In this document: positions 37,176 through 46,357 of the stretch, in pieces
How the letters are laid out: every line of letters starts with the position of its first letter
Position numbering within the stretch: position 1 is the stretch's first letter
Origin: UBA1479 sp040221095
Lineage (GTDB): Bacteria; Pseudomonadota; Alphaproteobacteria; Rhodospirillales; Casp-alpha2
NCBI GenBank assembly: GCA_040221095.1
Contig: JAVJVP010000002.1
Span: forward strand, 1 to 64,000
DNA length: 64,000 nt
Direction: 5' to 3'
Position numbers and translations under genes: made by a program
Notes under the pieces: generated by a model
Database searches by the model: none
Seen by the model: the letters and a program-made list of their open reading frames with translations, nothing else
What the model was told of the DNA's origin: nothing

Positions 37176-38429
37176 TCAGCGCGCCAGGGGCGGCGCAAAC
37201 ACTTCCTGCTCGCCGGAAACGCCGCGCAGGCGATGGGCGCCAAGCGGCCGCCAATCGACCTGCAGATAGCCGGAAAACCGAGCCGAGACGACGACCCGGT
37301 TGCCCGTTTCCTTGGTCAGGTTCTCGAGCCGCGCGACCTCGTTGGCCGCCGGGCCGGTGACCGAAAATTCAACCCGCGCCGGCACGCCGATGTTGCCGTA
37401 CATGACCTCGCCGACATGCAGGCCGAGCCCGAAATCCAATTCCGGCTGGCCCTCGGCGCGGCGACCCGCGTTGACCTTTTCCAGCTTTTCCTCGGCCCGG
37501 CCGGCGGCGGCCAGGGCCTTGGCGCAGGCGTCCTCGGGGCTGTAGCCGCCGTCCTCGCCGATCGGAAAGATCGCCAGCACGGCATCGCCGACGAAGCGCA
37601 GAACCTCGCCGCCGCCCTCCATCACCGCACCGGCGGTGCAGGCGAAATACTGGTTGAGCACGGCGAGGTAGTCGCCGTGGCTCAGGCTTTCGCACAGTTC
37701 CGTCGAATTGCGCATGTCCGAATACCAGATCACGGAGGGGATGACCTGGCCGTCGCCCAGCTTGATCTGGCCGTTCAGCACCCGGCAGCCGGCGTCCCGG
37801 CCCATGTAGGCGGTGACGATGTTGAGCGCCGTTTCCTCCCGCTTGGCCAGCTTGGCGGCGAGCGCGAAGCGCGGCACCAGGCGGCGGAGTGCGCGCAGGT
37901 GCTTGGCCGCGAAACCGTCCGGCCGGTCGGTAACCCAGGATGTCATCAGGCCGTCGAGCGTCTGCACCGAATGCGGGATGTCGCTGCCCGTCTCGAACGG
38001 CGTGAGAAAGCCGAGGTAGTCGGTGCCGCCCAGATCCCGCGCCTCGCCCAGCAGGGGATAGAGTGCCACCTGCTGGGCATCCGTCAGGTCGAAACGGCAT
38101 TCGGTGACGTCGTTGTCGAACATGACCTTCAGGGGGCTTTTCTGCCAGGCGTCGGTGTTATGCGCGCCATGGGGGATATCCGAGGTCACGTTGCCCCGCC
38201 CGCGGATGTAGGTATAGGTATGCGCCACATACATGGGATGCAGCGTGCTGAGCGCCGAAATCGCGCGCAGGATCGGCAGTTCTGCCGCGTTCAGGGCATC
38301 GCAAAACCCGGCCAACAGGGGACGCACCTGAACACGGCCCAGGGCCTCGGCGACCAGCCAATCGCTGATCGCCTGAATATCGCGTTCCCAGTCGCCGTAT
38401 GGAAAGCCGCCGCCAGGCCCCATGTGCAT
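37176..38429 (-). CDS. Class III adenylate/guanylate cyclase with novel-looking N-terminus
   Basis: 417 residues. The catalytic domain (about 225-400) has both metal-binding aspartates, D238 in VIWYSDMRNST and D282 in LRFVGDAVLAIFP, and the GPAANEVARLE helix, so it should be active on ATP or GTP. The N-terminal 200 residues (starting near YGDWERDIQAISDWLVAEA) have no domain I recognise; they read as a soluble helical sensor. No membrane span is seen. The first ATG is used; a second ATG two codons later has better ribosome-binding-site spacing. It is divergent from an MFS transporter with a 114-base spacer. Confidence 0.85.
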   Translation of the reverse strand: MHMGPGGGFPYGDWERDIQAISDWLVAEALGRVQVRPLLAGFCDALNAAELPILRAISALSTLHPMYVAHTYTYIRGRGNVTSDIPHGAHNTDAWQKSPLKVMFDNDVTECRFDLTDAQQVALYPLLGEARDLGGTDYLGFLTPFETGSDIPHSVQTLDGLMTSWVTDRPDGFAAKHLRALRRLVPRFALAAKLAKREETALNIVTAYMGRDAGCRVLNGQIKLGDGQVIPSVIWYSDMRNSTELCESLSHGDYLAVLNQYFACTAGAVMEGGGEVLRFVGDAVLAIFPIGEDGGYSPEDACAKALAAAGRAEEKLEKVNAGRRAEGQPELDFGLGLHVGEVMYGNIGVPARVEFSVTGPAANEVARLENLTKETGNRVVVSARFSGYLQVDWRPLGAHRLRGVSGEQEVFAPPLAR

Positions 38430-38431
38430 CC

Positions 38432-38445
38432 TACCTACGTATGTA
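38432..38445. repeat. Near-palindrome at the cyclase start
   Basis: TACCTACGTATGTA is symmetric except for one base pair, lies directly upstream of the cyclase ATG and includes its presumed ribosome-binding region. It could be an operator in the cyclase/MFS divergent spacer. Confidence 0.3.
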
Positions 38446-38543
38446 TCCTGCCTTACCCTTGCCTTCGGCAAACGATTGGCGCAAGGTCTCCGGCCCCACC
38501 GGCGGCCTCCCGATGGGTTTTCAACGATAATATAGGCCCATCC

Positions 38544-39749
38544 ATGATCGTCTTTCAGGTCTTTCTTCCCTTCGCATTTGGCTATTTTTTGAGCTACCTG
38601 TTCCGGGTGGTGAATGCGGTGATCGCGCCCAATCTGATCGCCGATCTTGGCCTGACGGCGGCGGACCTTGGTCTTTTGACCAGCGCCAATTTCTTCGCCT
38701 TCGCGGCGTTCCAATTGCCGCTCGGCATTCTTCTCGACCGCTACGGCCCGCGAAAAGTCGAATCGATCCTGCTCGTCATCGCGGCAGCCGGCGCCCTGGT
38801 GTTCGGGTTGGCCGGCAGCACGCCGGGCCTGGTCGTCGGGCGGGCGATGATCGGTTTCGGCACCTCGGCCTGCCTGATGGCCGCGTTCAAGGCCTATTCC
38901 CACTGGGTCCGCCCGGAACGCCAGTCGCTGGTCACCGGCATTCACATGGCGTTCGGCGGCATGGGAGCGCTGACCGCGACCAAACCCGTGGAAATGGCCC
39001 TGTCGTTCACGGACTGGCGCGGCGTGTTCTTCATTCTGGCGGCGGTGACCCTGGCGGCGGCGGTCTATCTGTTCCTCGCCGTGCCTAAACGCGACCGCAC
39101 GGAAAGCACGGAAACCTGGGCAGAGATGGCCCAGGGCATCAAGCGCGTGTTCGCCGACCCGGCGTTCAAGCGCGTGGCCCCGGCCTCGGTCCTGGTGCAA
39201 AGCGGATACCTGGGGGTGCAGTCCCTATGGTCGGGGCCCTGGCTGCGCGACGTGGCGGGACTGGAACAGTCTGAAATGGCGACGGGACTGCTGTTCATCG
39301 CCGCCTTCATGGTGCTGGGCTTCCTGTCCATGGGCTGGATCGCCGACCGGCTGGCCCGCGCGGGCATCCGCACCATGGCCGTCGCCATCTTCGGCATGAC
39401 CCTGTTCACCATCGCCCTGGCGGTGATCGCCCTTGATCCGTTCGCGGACACCACGCCGGTATGGTACGCCTTCGGCCTGTTCGGCACTTTCGGCATTCTG
39501 CCCTATACGGTGCTGTCCCAGACCTTCCCGAAAGAGTTAACCGGCCGGGTCGTCACGGGCCTGAACGTCATGGTGTTCTTCGGCGCCTTCGCCGTGCAAT
39601 GGGGGGTCGGCGAAATCATCTATCAGTGGCCGGAACCGTCGCCGGGGCATTTCGCGCCCGAAGGCTACCGCTGCGCGTTCCTGATCGTCGCGGCGATGCA
39701 GGCGGCGGGTCTGCTGTGGTACGCGCTGTACCGCAAGGGCCGCATCTGA
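38544..39749 (+). CDS. Major facilitator superfamily transporter
   Basis: 401 residues with about twelve hydrophobic segments. The conserved loop 2-3 region reads GILLDRYGPRKVE and the middle loop carries PKRDRTESTETWAEM. It resembles MFS carriers of the nitrate/nitrite or hexuronate-like branches, but the substrate cannot be named. The start at MIVFQVFLPFAFG gives the first span; no strong ribosome binding site is visible, though GATAAT lies just upstream, suggesting a very short leader. A flavin reductase-like gene follows after 29 bases. Confidence 0.85.
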   Translation: MIVFQVFLPFAFGYFLSYLFRVVNAVIAPNLIADLGLTAADLGLLTSANFFAFAAFQLPLGILLDRYGPRKVESILLVIAAAGALVFGLAGSTPGLVVGRAMIGFGTSACLMAAFKAYSHWVRPERQSLVTGIHMAFGGMGALTATKPVEMALSFTDWRGVFFILAAVTLAAAVYLFLAVPKRDRTESTETWAEMAQGIKRVFADPAFKRVAPASVLVQSGYLGVQSLWSGPWLRDVAGLEQSEMATGLLFIAAFMVLGFLSMGWIADRLARAGIRTMAVAIFGMTLFTIALAVIALDPFADTTPVWYAFGLFGTFGILPYTVLSQTFPKELTGRVVTGLNVMVFFGAFAVQWGVGEIIYQWPEPSPGHFAPEGYRCAFLIVAAMQAAGLLWYALYRKGRI

Positions 39750-39778
39750 GACATCACGACCAGCTTTAAGGAATTCCC

Positions 39779-40423
39779 ATGTTTTACGAACCCAAGGACG
39801 GCCACGGCCTGGCCAAGAACCCCTTCAACAGCCTGGTCGTGCCCCGGCCCATCGGCTGGATCACCACCGTCGATCAGGCAGGCGCCGTGAACCTGGCGCC
39901 CTACAGCTTTTTCAACGGCGTCGCCTACAGCCCGCCGACGGTCATGTTCTCGGCCGGCGCCAGCCGGGTCGAAGGCGAGGACGGCATGAAGGATTCCCTG
40001 CGCAACGCGCTGGAAACAGGCGAATTCGTGCATAACTTCGCGACCTGGGACACGCGGGACGCCATGAACCAGACCTCGGCGGATTTGTCCCGCGACGAGG
40101 ATGAAATGGCGCTGGCCGGGCTGACCCCGATCCCGTCGACCCTGGTCAAGCCGCCGCGCGTCAAGGAATCGCCGATCCATTTCGAATGCAAGGTCGTGCA
40201 GTCGGTGGAACTGCCCAACACCAAGGGCGAACACCTCTACACCGTGGTGTTCGGCGAGGTCGTGGGCATCCACATCGCCGACGACCTGATCATGGACAAC
40301 GGCCAGATCGACATCGGCAAGCTGCACCCCATCGCCCGCATGGGCTATCAGGACTATTCCGAGGTCACCGCCGACACGGTGTTCACCATGGAACGCCCGG
40401 GCTTTCACCCCTACGCCAAGTAA
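39779..40423 (+). CDS. Flavin reductase-like domain protein
   Basis: 214 residues. The FMN-binding split-barrel motifs VVPRPIGWITTVDQAGAVNLAPYSFFNGVAYSPPTVMFS and ETGEFVHNFATWD place it in the flavin reductase-like family, which supplies reduced flavin or acts as a flavoprotein oxidoreductase. AAGGAA precedes the ATG. It lies just after the MFS gene on the same strand and converges with putA, 23 bases away. Confidence 0.9.
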   Translation: MFYEPKDGHGLAKNPFNSLVVPRPIGWITTVDQAGAVNLAPYSFFNGVAYSPPTVMFSAGASRVEGEDGMKDSLRNALETGEFVHNFATWDTRDAMNQTSADLSRDEDEMALAGLTPIPSTLVKPPRVKESPIHFECKVVQSVELPNTKGEHLYTVVFGEVVGIHIADDLIMDNGQIDIGKLHPIARMGYQDYSEVTADTVFTMERPGFHPYAK

Positions 40424-40446
40424 GGCCCCTGACCTAATCCCCTAGC

Positions 40447-43400
40447 CTAATCCCCACTGCGGGACAGCAAGGCCGCGTTGCCGCCCGACGCCGTCAGGTC
40501 GGTGCAGCGGTGGGTTTCCGTATGCAGCCATGCCTGCCCCCCGGCGTCGGTGATCAGCGGGATCAGCGGCCCCGGCGCGTCGGCCAGGCGGCGGCGCAGC
40601 GCCCCCAGGTCGACCCCGGCCTCCGGATCGGCCATGACGGCGGCGATGCCCATGACGTCCCCGGGAAGTTCCGCCGCCGTGACCACCTCGTTCCCGGCCG
40701 CCCGCGCCGGCGCTGGGTCGGCCCCGCCCAGGCACAGCACCCGGCCGCGCGGACGGCGGCGGTAAAGGTTTTCTTCCCCGTCCGGGCCCGGCATCGGGCA
40801 GATATCGGCTCCCCCATCGGGCGGCGGCGCGTCCAGGGTGAAGGCCCCCAGGTAGAGCGGCCCGCCCGCCTTCGGCCCGGTGCCCGACAGGCCGTGGCCG
40901 CCGAACGGCTGGCTGCCGACCACGGCGCCGATCTGGTTGCGGTTGACGTAGACATTGCCGGCCTGGGCCGCCTCGGCGCAGGCCAGCGCCCGGGACCGGA
41001 TGCGCGTCTGCACCCCGAAGGTCAGGCCGTATCCCTTGCCGTTGACGCCCGCGATCACATCCGCCTCCCCGCCCGCCGGGTATGGAGCGATGTGCAGTAC
41101 CGGGCCGAACACCTCGCGCGCCAGATCGGCGATGCCGGAAACCCGGATGATTGCCGGCGCGCAGAAAAGCCCCTCCGGTGCGGCTCCCTGCCAGACCAGC
41201 CGCCCCACCGCCCGCGCGGCGGCGACATGGGTATCGATCGCAGCCTTGGCGTCGGCGTCGATCACCGGGCCCATATCGACGGCGGGATCGCCGGAATCAC
41301 CGATGCGAAGCGCCTCGGCAGCCCCCCGAATCACCCCGACCAGGGGCTCGAAGTTGTCTTCCTGGACATAGAGCATGCGCAGCGACGAGCAGCGCTGCCC
41401 GGCGGAGCGGAAGGCGGAGGCGACGATATCGTCCGCCGCACGTTCCAGAAGCGCCGTTGAATCGACGATCATGGCGTTGAGCCCCCCGGTTTCCGCCAGA
41501 AGGGGGGCTGCCGGCTTGGCCGAGGACGCGACGGCCCGGTGGATCGCCCGCGCCGTTTCCGTCGACCCCGTGAACACGACCATGTCGGCCCGCCCCGCCG
41601 AGGTCAAATAGGCCCCCAGGGTCTGCCCCGGACCGTTGAGAAACTGCAGGGCGTCTTCGGGCACGCCCATCCGATGCATGATCCGCACCGCATGGTCCGC
41701 AATCCGGGGCGTCTGTTCCGCCGGCTTGGCGATGACCGCGTTACCGGCGCCGAGCGCCGCCGCGACCTGGCCGATAAAGATGGCGAGGGGAAAGTTCCAG
41801 GGCGAGATCGCCAGCACCACCCCGCGCGGCCGGCACCCGGCCGGCAAGGCCCGCGCGGCGGCGGCGTAGTAACGGCAGAAATCGACCGCTTCGCGCAGGT
41901 CGGCGACGGCGTCGGGCAAGGTCTTGCCCGCTTCCCGCGCCAGCAGGGAAAGCAACGCCGGCGCATCCTGCTCTAGCCCGTCGGCGACATCATCCAGGAC
42001 CGCCGCCCGTGCTTCGGCGCTCCGGGCCGCCCAGGCCGGGGCCGCGTGCTCGGCCCGGAACCAAGCGGCGTCGGCGTCCACCGTCGTGGCCGGTCCGGGC
42101 GGCGGCGGCAGGGGGCCGCCGATGTCGGCCGTGGCCGCCAGGGTCGCCGGATCGTCCAGGTCCCACCCCCGGCTGTTGCGGCGTTTGGGCTGGAACATGT
42201 CGACACCCGTGCGAAGGGCCGGCGCCCGTGACGGCGCCGCCGCCAGGTCATAGGGATCGCGGGCGAGATCCTGCGCGGGGATGGCCGGATCGCCCAGTTG
42301 ATGGAGAAACGACGCGTTGGCGCCGTTTTCCAGCAGCCGCCGCACAAGATAGGCCAGCAGGTCCCGGTGCCCGCCGACGGGCGCATAGATCCGTTCCCGG
42401 CGGCCGCAGCGGGCCCGGAAGGCACGGTGCGCCGCCGCCCCCATGCCGTGCAGGCGCTGCACCTCGAAATCCGCCACGCCCAGGCCCCGCGCCATGATCT
42501 CGACGGCGGCCATGGTATGGGCGTTGTGGCCGGCGAACTGGGGATAAAGCCGGTCCGCGAGCGTCAGCAGCCGCCGCGCATGAGCCAGATAGGCCAGGTC
42601 CGTGTGGGCCTTGCGTGTATAGACCGGAAAGGACGCAAGGCCCTTTTCCTGGGCGGCCTTGATCTCGGCGTCCCAATAGGCGCCCTTGACCAGACGGACG
42701 GCGATGCGCTGTCCGGTGCGGGCGGCGAGGTCCGCCAGCCAGTCGATCACGGCCCCGGCCCGCAGATTGTAGGCCTGAACGACGACGCCCAGGCCGTTCC
42801 AGCCCGCCAGCACGGGGTCTTCGGCCAGGGCCCGGACCAGGCCCAGGGACACTTCCAACCGCGCCGCTTCCTCCGCATCGATGGTCAGCGGCACGTTGCC
42901 CGCCCGGGCGCGCAGGGCGAGGTGACGCAGAACCGGGAGCAGATCGCGGCACAGGTCCGGCCAGGCCGCCGTGCGGTAGCGGCAGGACAAGGCCGACAAC
43001 TTGACGGACACGCCGTCGTTGCCGTGCGGGTTTCCGGACCGCGCCCGGGAACCCACGGTTTCGACGGCCTGCAGATAGGCATGGTAATGGCGGTCGGCAT
43101 CGGCCCGGGTGCGCGCGCCCTCGCCCAGCATGTCGAAGGAAAAGCGTATGTCCGGCGTGCGACGGGCGGCGGCGAGCGCCAGACCGATGGTCGGTGCCAA
43201 CACGAACTGCCGGCCCATCAGCCGCATGGCATGTTCGACCGCGGCCCGGACCGCCGGTCGCCCCAGGCGGCGCAACACAGCCGGCACGCCGCCGGACCCG
43301 GGCGACACCACCGCCCCCGCCATGCGGAAGGCCGCCGCCGCCGCCCGCACGGAAACCGGCGCCTCCGGCGCACGCCAGTCCCGCCCGGCAAGCTTGTCGG

Positions 43401-43731
43401 CAATCAGGGCGTCGCGGGTCGCCGCATCGGGAATGCGCAGAAAGGCTTCGGCCAGTTCCATGAGCGCCCGGCCTTCGTCGCGGGACAGGCTGAAGGCCGC
43501 CATCAGTTTTTCCAGGACACCGAACGCCCTTGCACCACGGGCGGCATCGATCAGGGACACGGCCAGGGCCGATACCGCCGTCCGCTCGGCGGGGCTCAGG
43601 GCAGGCGCGGCCAGGAACGTCCGGACAATGTCCGCTTCCGGCTGGGCCGCCGGCAAAACGGCAAGGTCGCCGTAGGTCGACGCAACCTGATCGGAACGGG
43701 CGGAAACGGGATTGGAAAGGACGGCGGTCAT
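40447..43731 (-). CDS. putA: Bifunctional proline dehydrogenase / P5C dehydrogenase PutA
   Basis: 1094 residues. It oxidises proline to glutamate. The N-terminal half is the FAD-dependent PRODH barrel (FSFDMLGEGARTRADADRHYHAYL, VKLSALSCRYR, RLVKGAYWDAEIKAAQ). The C-terminal half is the ALDH-type P5CDH with AISPWNFPLAIF, FTGSTETARAIH, and the catalytic cysteine near residue 781 in GQRCSSLRM. The N-terminal ribbon-helix-helix that makes E. coli PutA an autorepressor is missing, so control probably falls to the divergent Lrp protein. AGGAG precedes the ATG. Confidence 0.96.
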   Translation of the reverse strand: MTAVLSNPVSARSDQVASTYGDLAVLPAAQPEADIVRTFLAAPALSPAERTAVSALAVSLIDAARGARAFGVLEKLMAAFSLSRDEGRALMELAEAFLRIPDAATRDALIADKLAGRDWRAPEAPVSVRAAAAAFRMAGAVVSPGSGGVPAVLRRLGRPAVRAAVEHAMRLMGRQFVLAPTIGLALAAARRTPDIRFSFDMLGEGARTRADADRHYHAYLQAVETVGSRARSGNPHGNDGVSVKLSALSCRYRTAAWPDLCRDLLPVLRHLALRARAGNVPLTIDAEEAARLEVSLGLVRALAEDPVLAGWNGLGVVVQAYNLRAGAVIDWLADLAARTGQRIAVRLVKGAYWDAEIKAAQEKGLASFPVYTRKAHTDLAYLAHARRLLTLADRLYPQFAGHNAHTMAAVEIMARGLGVADFEVQRLHGMGAAAHRAFRARCGRRERIYAPVGGHRDLLAYLVRRLLENGANASFLHQLGDPAIPAQDLARDPYDLAAAPSRAPALRTGVDMFQPKRRNSRGWDLDDPATLAATADIGGPLPPPPGPATTVDADAAWFRAEHAAPAWAARSAEARAAVLDDVADGLEQDAPALLSLLAREAGKTLPDAVADLREAVDFCRYYAAAARALPAGCRPRGVVLAISPWNFPLAIFIGQVAAALGAGNAVIAKPAEQTPRIADHAVRIMHRMGVPEDALQFLNGPGQTLGAYLTSAGRADMVVFTGSTETARAIHRAVASSAKPAAPLLAETGGLNAMIVDSTALLERAADDIVASAFRSAGQRCSSLRMLYVQEDNFEPLVGVIRGAAEALRIGDSGDPAVDMGPVIDADAKAAIDTHVAAARAVGRLVWQGAAPEGLFCAPAIIRVSGIADLAREVFGPVLHIAPYPAGGEADVIAGVNGKGYGLTFGVQTRIRSRALACAEAAQAGNVYVNRNQIGAVVGSQPFGGHGLSGTGPKAGGPLYLGAFTLDAPPPDGGADICPMPGPDGEENLYRRRPRGRVLCLGGADPAPARAAGNEVVTAAELPGDVMGIAAVMADPEAGVDLGALRRRLADAPGPLIPLITDAGGQAWLHTETHRCTDLTASGGNAALLSRSGD

Positions 43732-43885
43732 CGGCGCAACTCCTGCAATGTCAGGTGTTACGCTAGCATTTCATTATCAATAAAATTTCCCGTTAACGTC
43801 GAAAATACAATTATTAAATTTAATTATAATCTATATATAAGAAATTATATCTTCATATTAATTATAATCAGGAAATTTTCCCATT
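43732..43885. promoter_or_regulatory. AT-rich divergent control region, putA/lrp
   Basis: Strikingly A/T-rich against a GC-rich background. AAAATTTCCC (43782-43791) near putA recurs as AAATTTTCCC inside the palindrome GGAAATTTTCC (43871-43881) just before the regulator's ATG, where it overlaps the ribosome-binding AGGAAA. In between are long A/T runs likely to be curved, including a TTAAATTTAA palindrome. Candidate binding sites for the Lrp-family protein. Confidence 0.5.
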
Positions 43886-44323
43886 ATGATAGACCGCATC
43901 GACCGCAAGCTTCTCAACCTGATCGCCGCCGACGGGCGCATGACCCTGGCCGAACTGTCGGACACGGTGGGGCTGTCCAAGTCTCCCTGTCAGGCCCGCC
44001 TGCGCCGCCTGGAAAAGGACGGCTACGTCCTCGGCTACCATGCCCAGCTCAATTACGAAATGCTGGGCGAGGGCCATGTCGCCTTCGTGCAGGTGTCGTT
44101 GAGCGACACCCGCGGGGCGGCGCTCAAGGCCTTCAATGCGGCGGTGCAGGACCTTCCCGCCGTCGAGGCCTGTCACATGATCGCGGGCGGGTTCGATTAT
44201 CTGCTGAAGGTGCGGACCACGGACATCAACGCCTACCGCGAGGTGCTGGCGGAACAGATTTCCGCCCTGCCGCACGTCGCCTCGACCTCGACCTTCGTGT
44301 CCATGCAGAGCGTCAAGGAATAG
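43886..44323 (+). CDS. Lrp/AsnC-family regulator, probable PutR
   Basis: 145 residues. An N-terminal HTH (DRKLLNLIAADGRMTLAELSDTVGLSKSPCQARLRRLEKDG) and a C-terminal RAM/effector domain (GEGHVAFVQVSLSD ... CHMIAGGFDYLLKVRTTDINAY). Divergent to putA, it matches PutR of Rhodobacter and Agrobacterium, a proline-responsive activator of putA; that assignment is inferred from position. It converges with the CBS gene six bases away. Confidence 0.9.
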   Translation: MIDRIDRKLLNLIAADGRMTLAELSDTVGLSKSPCQARLRRLEKDGYVLGYHAQLNYEMLGEGHVAFVQVSLSDTRGAALKAFNAAVQDLPAVEACHMIAGGFDYLLKVRTTDINAYREVLAEQISALPHVASTSTFVSMQSVKE

Positions 44324-44329
44324 GGCCGC

Positions 44330-44824
44330 TCACCCGCCCGGATAGACCAGTCCCGATTCCAGGATGATCGCCAGGATCGTCTGGCGGTCGTTCAGGTTGG
44401 CGTATTTCATGTAGAACATCAGGATGTCGGTGGCGCTGATCAGGGCGCGCAGGCGGCCGTCGTCGACGATCGGCAGATGGCGGAACCCGCCCTGCTTCAT
44501 CATCGCCATGGCAAGGGCGATGTCGTCGTCCATGTGACAGGTCTTCACATCTTTGGTCATCACGTCATGGACCAGCATCGCGCCGACACCTTCGGGATGT
44601 TCGGCGAACACGCGCACGATGTCGCGTTCCGAGATCACGCCCGAGACGACCGTCGGGTCGTCGCAGCAGACCAGCACGCCGATCTTCTCCTCGGCCATGA
44701 CACGGGCCGCGTCGACCACCAGGTCGTCGGGCGAAATGGTCGAGACGGCCGAACCCTTTTCCTCGATCAGGCGGCGGATGGTCTTGGGGATGTTTCCCCC
44801 GTCTTCAGGCAATGCTGATTCCAT
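44330..44824 (-). CDS. Twin CBS-domain protein
   Basis: 164 residues consisting almost entirely of two CBS domains (VDAARVMAEEKIGVLVC ... SGVISERDIVRVF and VKTCHMDDDIALAMAMMKQGGFRHLPIVDDGRLRALISATDIL). Such stand-alone pairs bind adenine nucleotides or SAM and act as regulators. The first ATG after GGGAGAC is chosen. No partner is evident; the next gene upstream on this strand is a dehydrogenase-like protein 80 bases away. Confidence 0.88.
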   Translation of the reverse strand: MESALPEDGGNIPKTIRRLIEEKGSAVSTISPDDLVVDAARVMAEEKIGVLVCCDDPTVVSGVISERDIVRVFAEHPEGVGAMLVHDVMTKDVKTCHMDDDIALAMAMMKQGGFRHLPIVDDGRLRALISATDILMFYMKYANLNDRQTILAIILESGLVYPGG

Positions 44825-44875
44825 CAAGGTGTCTCCCAAACAAACCCCGTTCTAGACCGGCAGGGTGACCCTATC

Positions 44876-44908
44876 CTGACAACCTGACAATTGCCCGCCG
44901 ATTGTCAG
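44876..44908. repeat. CTGACAA direct and inverted repeats
   Basis: CTGACAA occurs at 44876-44882 and 44884-44890 in tandem; the second copy, extended as CTGACAAT, pairs with ATTGTCAG at 44901-44908 across a 9-base loop. The inverted arm overlaps the stop codon of the SAF-domain gene. No T-run follows, so operator use for the CBS gene seems likelier than termination. Confidence 0.35.
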
Positions 44909-46269
44909 CCCGCCAGACGTGTTCCCGCCGCGCCGCCGAACATGGCTTCCATCTCGCGGCGCACCCGGGTCGCGGTCAGGGTTTCGTCCACGGCGACGTC
45001 ATCCCAGGTCAGCATCGCGTCCTTGGCCACCGGCCGGACGACCTTCAAATGATGGGCAAGGCCCAGCGGCAGGCGCCCGTCGGCCATGGACTTGGCCGCC
45101 GGCTGCAACTTGCCGAACACGGTCGCCCCGCCCTCGCCGTCGAGCATCTCGCCGGGGGCGAGGGCGCGCTTGGCCGTCGCCACCACGTCGGCGTTGAAAC
45201 AGGTGGCCACACCCGTCGCCTCGCCGCGCAGGCCGATGGAGGCGACGGAGATGCCCAGTTCCAGGCCGATCATGTGCCATTTCTTGTAGTTGCACATGTA
45301 GCGGCCCGAGGGGTCGGTGGTGACCTGATATTCCTCGAAACAGCGGCGGATGTAATCCGTGTCCGCCTCGACGCAGACCCAGACCCCCTTGCGGATATCG
45401 TGGGGGATCGGCGTGCCGTCGGGCTTTAGCGACGCCACGGCCTCGACCAGACCCTTCTTTTCCAGAATGCCGCCCTCGTCCCGGGGGCGCATCAGGGTCG
45501 GGATGTCGTCGATGGAGCCGGGGGGAAAGGCCAGGCCGTCCTCGGGCGCCTGCAGCCCCGTCGCGTTGGCGATGGCGGCCGTCTCGATGGCCGGTTTGGA
45601 GCCGTCGAGGAAGGCGTTGAACATCTTGGGGTTGAGGCCCCCGGCCTTGGCCTGTTCGGCGGTCAGACCCCAATGATCCCATACGGTGTCCGGCGTCGAC
45701 TCGCGGAAATGCGGCAGCCATTTGTGGCCGCGCCCGGCGGCGACCACGGGAAAGCCCGCCGTGCGCGCCCAGTCGACCAACTCGCAGGCCAGGGCCGGCT
45801 GGTCGCCGTAGGCGAGCGAATAAATCACCCCGGCCTCCCCCGCCTTGGCGGCCAGCAGGGGGCCGCAGAAGGCATCGGCCTCGACCGTCACGTTGACGAC
45901 ATGCTTGCCGGCGGCGAAGGCGGCCAGGCAATGGTCGACCGCCGCCACGGGATTGCCCGTGCATTCGACGATGATGTCGATGGCGGGATGGTTGATCAGG
46001 GCCTGCCAGTCGTCGGACAGATAGGTCTGGCCCGAAGCCACGGCGGCGTCCAGCGAACCCACGTTGGTGCGCGCCGCCGACCAGCCGACCCGGTCCAGGT
46101 TGGCCCTGGCGTTGGCCGGGCTCAGGTCGACCACGCCCGCGACGTGCACACCCGGCGTCTTCGGCGCCTGGGCCAGATACATGGAGCCGAACTTGCCGGC
46201 GCCGATCAGGCCGACCCGGATCGGGCGGCCTGCGGCGGCACGGGCCTTCAGCAGGGGGAACAGATTCAT
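44905..46269 (-). CDS. NAD-binding homoserine dehydrogenase-like protein with SAF domain
   Basis: 454 residues. The N-terminal Rossmann fold RVGLIGAGKFGSMYLAQAPKTPGVHVAGVVDLSP is like homoserine dehydrogenase and Gfo/Idh proteins; a SAF-like C-terminal part (about 370-450) ends the protein. Relatives are found in sugar-alcohol or branched-chain polyol catabolism, but the reaction here is unknown. AGGAGG precedes the chosen ATG. An Ntn-hydrolase gene lies 88 bases upstream on the same strand, possibly in the same operon. Confidence 0.82.
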   Translation of the reverse strand: MNLFPLLKARAAAGRPIRVGLIGAGKFGSMYLAQAPKTPGVHVAGVVDLSPANARANLDRVGWSAARTNVGSLDAAVASGQTYLSDDWQALINHPAIDIIVECTGNPVAAVDHCLAAFAAGKHVVNVTVEADAFCGPLLAAKAGEAGVIYSLAYGDQPALACELVDWARTAGFPVVAAGRGHKWLPHFRESTPDTVWDHWGLTAEQAKAGGLNPKMFNAFLDGSKPAIETAAIANATGLQAPEDGLAFPPGSIDDIPTLMRPRDEGGILEKKGLVEAVASLKPDGTPIPHDIRKGVWVCVEADTDYIRRCFEEYQVTTDPSGRYMCNYKKWHMIGLELGISVASIGLRGEATGVATCFNADVVATAKRALAPGEMLDGEGGATVFGKLQPAAKSMADGRLPLGLAHHLKVVRPVAKDAMLTWDDVAVDETLTATRVRREMEAMFGGAAGTRLAG

Positions 46270-46357
46270 GGATGCCTCCTCAACATGCGTCACGCAGTTC
46301 CAGGAGCCCCCCGGCCCGGCAGTCTAATGAAGCGGGTCCGACCGTCAATGACCAAAG

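Noticed and set aside
37053..39749. MFS transporter read as an 898-residue fusion
   Set aside because: The first half is the complement of the cyclase; the transporter fold begins at MIVFQVF.
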